Assembly (NCBI GenBank): GCA_031127185.1
Contig: JARIET010000041.1
Location: forward strand, 1 to 14,057
Origin: Gemmatimonadota bacterium
Lineage (GTDB): Bacteria > Gemmatimonadota > Gemmatimonadetes > Gemmatimonadales > Gemmatimonadaceae
DNA length: 14,057 bases
Direction of reading: 5' to 3'
The position numbers and the translations under genes are program-made. The notes below the pieces were generated by a model that did not search any database, was not told where the DNA came from, and was given only the letters and a program-made list of their open reading frames with translations. Each line of letters opens with the position of its first letter. The first letter of the stretch is position 1. Positions 1 to 5,575 of this stretch are shown piece after piece.

Positions 1-318
1 ATCATCGGCATCCTGGCCGCGATCGCGATCCCGAAGTTCGCGAACACGAAGGAGAAGGCCTACATCGCGTCGATGAAGTCTGACCTGCGCAACCTGATCA
101 CCGCGCAGGAAGCGTACTTCTCGGACAACAGCTCGAACTACGCCTCCAGCACGACCTCCCTGGGCACGACCTACAAGTCGTCGTCAGGCGTGACGGTCAC
201 GTTGGGCACGGTGTCGAACACGGGTTGGGACGCCACGGCCGGCCACACGTCGACCACCAAGACCTGCAAGATCGCAGTCGGTGGCACGGCGACGAACGAA
301 GGCGAGCCCACCTGCTAA
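1..318 (+). CDS. Type IV pilin-like (prepilin) protein, 5'-truncated by window edge
   Basis: Frame 1 is open from the first base to TAA at 316-318, giving 105 residues. The start, prepilin leader and first part of the hydrophobic helix lie outside the window. The visible N-terminus, IIGILAAIAIPKF, is the classic end of the conserved type IV pilin helix. The next segment, with SDLRNLITAQEAYF, is the usual alpha1-C helix of short bacterial pilins. The rest is rich in Ser, Thr and Gly. Two cysteines 16 residues apart (C89 and the last residue, C105, in window numbering) could form the disulfide-bonded C-terminal D-loop. By family knowledge the product is an inner-membrane prepilin cleaved by PilD and assembled into a pilus or pseudopilus. 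It could be the major pilin (PilA) or a minor or pseudopilin; the short length and lack of context do not settle this. A strong terminator follows directly, so it ends its transcription unit. Confidence 0.88.
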   Translation: MIGILAAIAIPKFANTKEKAYIASMKSDLRNLITAQEAYFSDNSSNYASSTTSLGTTYKSSSGVTVTLGTVSNTGWDATAGHTSTTKTCKIAVGGTATNEGEPTC

Positions 319-342
319 CGCAGCGCGGCTCAGTTTGACGCG

Positions 343-378
343 ACCGCCCCTGCCTGGGTACACCGGCAGGGGCGGTTT
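343..378 (+). terminator. Rho-independent terminator after the pilin gene
   Basis: A perfect 12-bp inverted repeat runs from 343-354 (ACCGCCCCTGCC) to 365-376 (GGCAGGGGCGGT), with a 10-nt loop. It starts 24 nt after the pilin stop codon. TTTGCGTTT follows the stem, a short broken U-tract suited to plus-strand termination. The opposite strand has no U-tract, so it probably works in one direction. A strong hairpin here fits a highly expressed pilin gene and insulates the peptidase gene downstream. Confidence 0.85.
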
Positions 379-421
379 GCGTTTGCCGGCCTGACCCGTG
401 CAACAGAAGCCGGAGGCGCGC

Positions 422-427
422 TACACT
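422..427 (+). promoter_or_regulatory. Possible -10 element for the S9 peptidase gene
   Basis: TACACT lies 29 nt before the chosen ATG at 457 and resembles a sigma-70 -10 hexamer. A related TACATT precedes the other plus-strand gene, at 11613-11618. I see no convincing -35 hexamer 16-18 nt upstream; the best match is a poor GTGCAA near 398. The gene needs its own promoter because a terminator stands at 343-378. This is a weak call. Confidence 0.25.
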
Positions 428-444
428 AAAGACGACCTCGCTTC

Positions 445-448
445 AGGA
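445..448 (+). promoter_or_regulatory. Ribosome binding site deciding the S9 peptidase start
   Basis: AGGA lies 8 nt before the ATG at 457. That spacing favours this ATG over the TTG immediately upstream at 454. Confidence 0.5.
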
Positions 449-456
449 CTTCTTTG

Positions 457-2781
457 ATGCCCGCCGCTCGTACGATTCTGCTCGGCGCTGTTGCGCTGAT
501 CATTGGTTTCGCCCCATCTCCGGCTCTCGCGCAACAGGGCCAGCCGGCTGCGCGTCCCGATCCCGCGCTCCTCACCGTGGAGCGGATCTTCAACTCGCGC
601 GACTTTCGCGGCCAATTCTTTGGTCCGGTGCGCTGGCTCGACGACAGCACGTACACGGCCGTGGAACCCGCTGCCGATAACAGCGGCGCCGAGTTGGTGC
701 GCGTGGCCGCAGGCACCGGCGTCAAATCACCGATTGTCACCGTCGCGATGCTGACCCCTGCTGGCGCCAAGGAGCCCCTCAACCTCGAAGACTATTTTTG
801 GAGCGCCGACCAGAAGCAGTTGCTGATTTTCACCAACAGCGCGCGCGTGTGGCGCGAGAACACCCGCGGCGATTTCTGGGTGCTCAACCTCGCGACCAAG
901 GGCCTGCGCCAGTTGGGTGGCGCCGCGGCCAAGGCGAAGCCCTCGACGATGCAGTTTGCCAAGTTCTCGCCCGACGGAAAGCGCGTGGCCTATGTGCGCG
1001 AGAACAACATCTACATCGAGCCCACGGCGGGGGGCGCGATCACGGCGCTCACGCGCGATGGCTCGCGCACCACGATCAACGGCACCTTCGACTGGGTCTA
1101 TGAAGAAGAGCTTGGCATGCGCGACGGCTTCCGCTGGAGCCCTGACGGCACGCGCATCGCCTACTGGCAGCTGGACGCGAAGGGGGTGCGTGATTTCCTG
1201 CTGATCAACAACACCGATTCGCTCTACTCATTCGTGACGCCGGTGCAGTACCCGAAGGCGGGCACCACCAACTCTGCGGCTCGGATCGGCGTCGTGAGCG
1301 TGGCCGGCGGTGCCACGAAGTGGATGGCGATCCCCGGCGACCCGCGCAATAACTATCTGGCGCGCATGGACTGGGCGGCAAATAGCACGGACCTGGCCAT
1401 CCAGCAGCTGAACCGGCGCCAGAACGTGAACACACTGTGGTTCGCGAATGCCACAACGGGCCGGCCGCGTGAGGTGCTCGTGGACCGGGATAGCGCCTGG
1501 ATCGACATCTACGACGACCACGCCGGCTGGGGCCCAGGTCCATCGCTCCACTGGACTCCGGACCACGCCAGGTTCATCTGGGTGACGGAACGCGATGGCT
1601 GGCGGCATGCCTGGCTGGTGGATCGCGCGGGGAAGATGGAGCTCGTGACGAAGGGGAACTACGACGTCATGAAGATCGTGCGGATCGACATGAAGGCGGG
1701 TTGGCTCTATTACGACGCGTCCCCGGAAAACGGCACGCAGATGTTCCTCTGGCGCACCAGACTCGACGGCTCGGGCGCACCCGAACGGCTCACGCCGGCC
1801 GGCGCGCGTGGCAATCACAGCTACGATGTGGCGCCGGGCGGCGCGTGGGCCATTCACAACTACAGCGCGTGGGGCTCGCCACCGGTCACCGAACTCGTGC
1901 GGCTCCCGGGCCATTCCGTTGCGCGCACGCTCGTGGCCAACGATTCGCTTCGCGCCAAGCTCGGCCAGCTCAAGCAGGCGCAGACCGACTTCCTGCAGCT
2001 CGACATCGGCGTAGGGCAGAAGCTCGACGCCTTCATCATGAAGCCATGGGACTTCGATCCGGCCAAGAAGTATCCGGTGCTGTTCTACGTCTACGGTGAG
2101 CCCTGGGACCAGACCGTGCGCGACGCCTACGGCGGCTCACGGTTTCTTTGGCACACGATGCTCACGCAGCAGGGCTACATCGTGGCCAGTGTGGATCAGC
2201 GCGGCACGCCTTCGCCCAAGGGGCGCGCCTGGCGGAAGGCCGTGCTGAACCAGATTGGCGGCCTGCGTGTGCGCGAACAGAGCGCGGCCGCCAAGCTGAT
2301 TGGACGGCTCTCCTATGTGGACTCCACGCGGATGGGCGTTTGGGGTTGGAGCGGTGGTGGGTCATCCACCTTGCTGCTGATGTTCCGCGCGAGCGACACC
2401 TACTCGATGGGAATGTCGGTGGCGCCAGTGGCCGACGTGCACAACTATGACACGATCTACCAGGAGCGCTATGTGGGCCTTCCGCAGACCGACAGCGCGG
2501 CGTACCACGACGCGTCAGCGATCAACTATGCCGACGGGCTGAAAGGCAACCTGCTGCTCATCCACGGCACCGGCGACGACAACGTGCACTTTCAGGGAAC
2601 CGAGCAGTTGATCAACCGGTTGGTCGCGATGAACAAGCCGTTCGAGATGATGGCGTATCCCAATCGCACGCACGGCATCTTCGAAGGGCGGAACACCAGC
2701 GCGCACCTCTACAACCTGATGACGCGATACGTCAAGGAGCACCTGCCGGCGGGGCCAAGGTCGGCGGGGATCGTCCCCTAG
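457..2781 (+). CDS. Secreted dipeptidyl-peptidase IV-like S9 family serine peptidase
   Basis: The product has 774 residues. I start at ATG 457, with AGGA 8 nt upstream; the adjacent TTG at 454 is in frame but less likely. A Sec signal peptide ends near ALA|QQ (25/26), so the enzyme should act in the periplasm or outside the cell. Residues from about 100 to 500 form the DPP-IV beta-propeller (PF00930) and about 560-765 the alpha/beta-hydrolase domain (PF00326). The triad is visible: Ser632 in GWSGGG, Asp707 in HGTGDDNVH and His739 in NRTHG. DWVYEEE at 212-218 is the Glu-Glu motif that anchors the free substrate N-terminus, so this should be an exopeptidase releasing N-terminal dipeptides, typically X-Pro or X-Ala. 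Length and catalytic spacing match human DPP4 closely. The Tyr that usually follows the nucleophile (GWSYGG) is Gly here, as I recall for a bacterial subgroup. A terminator precedes the gene. Its stop overlaps that of the convergent DUF481 gene. Confidence 0.93.
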   Translation: MPAARTILLGAVALIIGFAPSPALAQQGQPAARPDPALLTVERIFNSRDFRGQFFGPVRWLDDSTYTAVEPAADNSGAELVRVAAGTGVKSPIVTVAMLTPAGAKEPLNLEDYFWSADQKQLLIFTNSARVWRENTRGDFWVLNLATKGLRQLGGAAAKAKPSTMQFAKFSPDGKRVAYVRENNIYIEPTAGGAITALTRDGSRTTINGTFDWVYEEELGMRDGFRWSPDGTRIAYWQLDAKGVRDFLLINNTDSLYSFVTPVQYPKAGTTNSAARIGVVSVAGGATKWMAIPGDPRNNYLARMDWAANSTDLAIQQLNRRQNVNTLWFANATTGRPREVLVDRDSAWIDIYDDHAGWGPGPSLHWTPDHARFIWVTERDGWRHAWLVDRAGKMELVTKGNYDVMKIVRIDMKAGWLYYDASPENGTQMFLWRTRLDGSGAPERLTPAGARGNHSYDVAPGGAWAIHNYSAWGSPPVTELVRLPGHSVARTLVANDSLRAKLGQLKQAQTDFLQLDIGVGQKLDAFIMKPWDFDPAKKYPVLFYVYGEPWDQTVRDAYGGSRFLWHTMLTQQGYIVASVDQRGTPSPKGRAWRKAVLNQIGGLRVREQSAAAKLIGRLSYVDSTRMGVWGWSGGGSSTLLLMFRASDTYSMGMSVAPVADVHNYDTIYQERYVGLPQTDSAAYHDASAINYADGLKGNLLLIHGTGDDNVHFQGTEQLINRLVAMNKPFEMMAYPNRTHGIFEGRNTSAHLYNLMTRYVKEHLPAGPRSAGIVP

Positions 2782-3521
2782 AACGAGACCTGAAGCCCTG
2801 AGGTAAACACGCGGTCGGACGTGCCGAACCCGGTGGGCGGGCGGCTGTTGTACTGGAACACGTAGCCGATCTTCATGCTCACGCGTGAGGAAAGTGGCGC
2901 CACCGCGGCGGTCTCGCTGTTGAGCCGGTAGGCACCCGCGCCTTCGAGGTCGGGGACGTACTCCACTCCCTGCGAGAAGAATGTGCCGGGCTTGAAGATG
3001 TGTTTGTACGCCATGGCACCGCGCGCGGACCGCGCGCTCTTCGACGCGCCGTCGGTGTTCTCTTGTTGCGTGAGCACACCGCCGGCGTCGAAGGTCAACG
3101 CATCCGTCGAGTCTTCGATCGCGCGCCAGCGCAGCCCCAGAAACTGATCCATGCGCCGATCGAACCCGGCGAAGGCATTGCGTTCAAACTGCACAGCGGC
3201 AAACCCTCCGATGCCGTCCACGAGCGTTCGCTCAGCGCGCAGGTTGGCCCGCAGCTGGTTGGCACTCTCAACGCCGTCCGTCTTGCCGTAGACTTGTGCA
3301 AAGACCTGTGTGAGCGTCCAACGGCCACGCGAGGCGACCAACTTGTCGCCAAGACTGACGGTCGTCACATCTGTATTTCCCGTCGCGCTGACGAAGCCGA
3401 AGTCAACCGTGCCAGTGAACGTCCAGCCCGGCGCTGCCGCGCCGGAGGGCGCCTGCGCCGGAAGCGTACCGGCCGCTGCCAGCAACAGGCCTCCACACCC
3501 CACCCATCGTCGTTTGTGCAC
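2778..3521 (-). CDS. DUF481-family outer-membrane beta-barrel protein
   Basis: The product has 247 residues and a GTG start at 3521. It begins with a basic n-region (HKRR), a hydrophobic stretch and a cleavage site near PAQA|PS (24/25), so it is exported. The mature part alternates polar and hydrophobic residues as in beta-strands and ends in GLQVSF; a C-terminal Phe is the usual recognition signal for BAM insertion. Segments such as WTFTGTVDFGFVSATGNTD, then a stretch with ANLRAERT and a late IGYVFQYNSRPP, are typical of DUF481 (PF04338, YdiY-like), small barrels of unknown role sometimes called salt-induced outer-membrane proteins. The start lies one codon after the stop of the upstream CotH-like gene and in the same frame, with no good ribosome site of its own, so it is probably translationally coupled. 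It is the last gene of the long minus-strand run. Its TAG stop overlaps the TAG of the convergent peptidase within CTAG. I see no terminator. Confidence 0.82.
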   Translation of the reverse strand: MHKRRWVGCGGLLLAAAGTLPAQAPSGAAAPGWTFTGTVDFGFVSATGNTDVTTVSLGDKLVASRGRWTLTQVFAQVYGKTDGVESANQLRANLRAERTLVDGIGGFAAVQFERNAFAGFDRRMDQFLGLRWRAIEDSTDALTFDAGGVLTQQENTDGASKSARSARGAMAYKHIFKPGTFFSQGVEYVPDLEGAGAYRLNSETAAVAPLSSRVSMKIGYVFQYNSRPPTGFGTSDRVFTSGLQVSF

Positions 3522-3524
3522 GCG

Positions 3525-4559
3525 CTACATCCCGAGCTTCTGGCATTCCTCGACCAGTTCGCGCTTCACCGTTCCTGGATTGGCCATGTCCTTCCAGAAT
3601 CCGTCGAGGAAATCGCGGGACGACTTCAGCCGGGCGGGCGACAGCTGCGGAATCGAAGCCAGGACACTGTCGATTGCTCCCTTCTTCCCCTGAAAGTGCG
3701 CGATGATCGGCGCCCACTCCGCTGCCGTCTTGCAGGGTCCGCGATGGAGCCGGTCGGTGACGCGCTTCACCCGGAGTCGCGGATCCACGGAGGAGTATCG
3801 CGTGTTCACGAGTCCGGTGAAGTCGAAGTCATAGGCCACGGTGTTCAACGACAGTGTCGTGCTGTCGCGCAGGAGCACGATGTTGTGCAGCCCGGAGATC
3901 GACATGTCGGTGTTGCCGACCATGTATTCGAACAGGGTCGTGCGCATCAACTGCGTGGTCTCGACGTCGTCAAACAACGCGCCTTTCGTCTCAACGATTT
4001 GCATCTTGTTCTGGCGCGCCATCTCCTTGTCGTCTTCTATGAAGAACGCCAGGGTGGTCACGTCGGGCGACGCCTTCGCCGAGTCCTTGTACGTGATGCG
4101 CGCGAGCCGCGTCCGGAAGTGAAGCGGGCTCACCGTTTGGTAAAGTCGGTACGCGGAATACTCGCCGAGGATGTATTGCTCGTATTCCTCCTGCCCGGGG
4201 CGGCAGGATGTGGTGACCTTCAGCGTCGTGAGGCCCTGAAACAGCGTGTTGTTGACGTCGGCGCGCTTGGCATCCCATCGGATCGGCGGGAACTGGCAGT
4301 TCCGTTGCTGGCGGCGGAAGTGGCCACGCGCCCGGAGCGTCACCGGGACGTTGACCTCCTTGCCGGCCGAGTCCTTGTAGGTCATCTGCGCCCCGTACGT
4401 GTTGAGCCGGGTGGAGTCGCGTTCGCGAATGATCGCCCTGAGGTTCGTCGTGAAGGTGACGTCGACAGGATCCGTGGACCGGAAGAGGCGCTGGGCGCCG
4501 ATCGGCGGGGCCGATGCGACGAGAAGAACGGCGAGGGCAATCAAGCGTGTGGCGCGCAC
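3525..4559 (-). CDS. Secreted protein with CotH/HipA-like kinase-fold motifs
   Basis: The product has 344 residues. The GTG start at 4559 is supported by GGAG 6 nt upstream (4566-4569). A signal peptide ends near IGA|QR (22/23), so the protein is periplasmic or surface-exposed. It resembles a conserved hypothetical family of Gram-negatives. The motif order fits a distant CotH-type atypical kinase (PF08757): RARGHFR (76-82), comparable to the RGNSSR region; FPPIRW (90-95) and TLKV (112-115), a possible nucleotide-binding Lys region; IEDDKEMARQ (174-183), comparable to a hinge; GNTDMSISGLHNIVLL (215-230), like the GNxDxxxxN catalytic loop; and YDFDFTG (243-249), like the metal-binding DxD/DFG motif. 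In CotH this fold phosphorylates protein Ser/Thr; activity here is inferred only. Nearby DUF4956 supports the call, as the two families often travel together. The gene is 29 nt downstream of DUF4956 and almost abuts DUF481, so all three are likely co-expressed. Alternatively it is an inactive structural relative. Confidence 0.7.
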   Translation of the reverse strand: MRATRLIALAVLLVASAPPIGAQRLFRSTDPVDVTFTTNLRAIIRERDSTRLNTYGAQMTYKDSAGKEVNVPVTLRARGHFRRQQRNCQFPPIRWDAKRADVNNTLFQGLTTLKVTTSCRPGQEEYEQYILGEYSAYRLYQTVSPLHFRTRLARITYKDSAKASPDVTTLAFFIEDDKEMARQNKMQIVETKGALFDDVETTQLMRTTLFEYMVGNTDMSISGLHNIVLLRDSTTLSLNTVAYDFDFTGLVNTRYSSVDPRLRVKRVTDRLHRGPCKTAAEWAPIIAHFQGKKGAIDSVLASIPQLSPARLKSSRDFLDGFWKDMANPGTVKRELVEECQKLGM

Positions 4560-4565
4560 GGAAAG

Positions 4566-4569
4566 CTCC
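4566..4569 (-). promoter_or_regulatory. Ribosome binding site deciding the CotH-like start
   Basis: On the minus strand GGAG stands 6 nt before GTG 4559 in the 29-nt gap after DUF4956. It supports the GTG start and the signal peptide that follows. Confidence 0.5.
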
Positions 4570-4588
4570 GGATCTGGTGGGGAAGTGG

Positions 4589-5575
4589 CTACTGGCGCAG
4601 TTCGACGCCCTGGACGACGGATCCTGGGACGCCCCGAAGGATTTCCTTGATGACGCCGGGCGTCACGGACTCGAGCGGGGCGACGCTGTATTCAATGGTC
4701 CGGCTGCCGTCGGGTTCCTTGGTCTTGCCCAGGTACTTCCAGCGGGCAAAGAGTCCGCCAAACTGTGCTTCGCAGCCCGTGCGCGCGGCGTCGACTTCGG
4801 TGCAGCGCACACGCAACAGGTAGTCGGCGAGCGGGCGGGCGTCATCACCAAGCTCCGTAGCGGAGCGTTTTCGCCGCCGCCAGGCGCGTTCGGCCACTGC
4901 CTCGAGTTGATCGGGGGCGAGTTGGTCCAGCACTTCCTCGTCGAGTTTGGCGACAAACATTCCTGTGCGGTTCGAAATGGCAAGCGCGCGTTCCATCGAC
5001 TTCTCCGCGCGCTTGCCCTCGAGCGCGGCAGGCATCCGGCCAAAGTCACTCTGCCAGAGCCACACCGCGAGTGCGTTGTAGCCCACGGACAGCACCCAGG
5101 CGACCGGCGGCGCGACCGCGGCGGCCATGCCCACGCCAGTTGCCACGAAAATGTTCGCCGCGTCCTTGGTGTCGTCGAGCGTGGTGCGAAAGCGGACCGC
5201 CGCCACGATCCCACCGAGCGAAAAGGCAAGCGCGATGGAACTCTTCACGAGCACCACGATGCCGGCGATCACCACGGGAAGGATGATCAGCGTCTGCACG
5301 ACTGACTGCTGGTAGCCCTTCTTGTCGCGGGTGATGATGTACACCCAGGCGACGGGGAGCGATGTGACGAATCCTGTCACCATCGCCACGATCGCTGAGA
5401 GCGCCGCAGACTGTGGCGCAGCTGCATTCGCCGCCGGCAGGGGAATCCCCCCAGGCGTGGTGCCGCCTAGTGCTGACAATTCGCTGCCCAGCACGCCCCA
5501 CGTGGTCGGCGTGTACTCGCGCAGCAGCCATGCGGCCGCGCCGGCGACAATGTAATAAATGATGACGCGAATCAC
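4589..5575 (-). CDS. DUF4956 family integral membrane protein
   Basis: The product has 328 residues, with a GTG start at 5575. It has an N-terminal hydrophobic segment (1-18) and a Gly/Pro/Ala-rich loop (about 30-55). Several membrane helices follow at about 57-82, 94-112 and 138-175, then a soluble C-terminal half of about 150 residues. The DUF4956 (PF16316) hallmarks are clear: DKKGYQQSVVQT (84-95), the hydrophobic ILPVVIAGIVV stretch, then VRFRTTLDDTKDAANIF (127-143). The function of DUF4956 is unknown. In many bacteria the gene lies beside VTC-type polyphosphate polymerase and CotH genes, which suggests a role in an envelope phosphotransfer or polyphosphate process. The C-terminal part carries a basic cluster, WRRRKR (232-237), and an acidic segment with EEVLDQLAPDQLEAVAE. 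Its GTG start overlaps the histidine-kinase TGA (GTGA, 5572-5575), implying coupled translation and a related role. The CotH-like gene follows after 29 nt. Confidence 0.88.
   Translation of the reverse strand: MIRVIIYYIVAGAAAWLLREYTPTTWGVLGSELSALGGTTPGGIPLPAANAAAPQSAALSAIVAMVTGFVTSLPVAWVYIITRDKKGYQQSVVQTLIILPVVIAGIVVLVKSSIALAFSLGGIVAAVRFRTTLDDTKDAANIFVATGVGMAAAVAPPVAWVLSVGYNALAVWLWQSDFGRMPAALEGKRAEKSMERALAISNRTGMFVAKLDEEVLDQLAPDQLEAVAERAWRRRKRSATELGDDARPLADYLLRVRCTEVDAARTGCEAQFGGLFARWKYLGKTKEPDGSRTIEYSVAPLESVTPGVIKEILRGVPGSVVQGVELRQ

Noticed and set aside
454..456. TTG start of the S9 peptidase
   Set aside because: It adds only one residue before ATG 457, which has better spacing to AGGA (8 nt).
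2766..2778. GGGGA-TCG-TCCCC hairpin as a terminator for the convergent pair
   Set aside because: The stem has only 5 bp, lies inside the peptidase coding region and has no T-run on either strand.
3000..4823. 607-codon open frame on the plus strand, antisense to DUF481, the CotH-like gene and DUF4956
   Set aside because: It crosses three well-supported minus-strand genes. Its product is rich in Arg, Gly, His and Val without any domain, signal or hydrophobic pattern. Long antisense frames are common at high GC content.
4514..5305. 263-codon plus-strand frame opposite DUF4956
   Set aside because: It overlaps the supported DUF4956 gene, has a His/Arg/Asp-rich composition and no ribosome site or domain.
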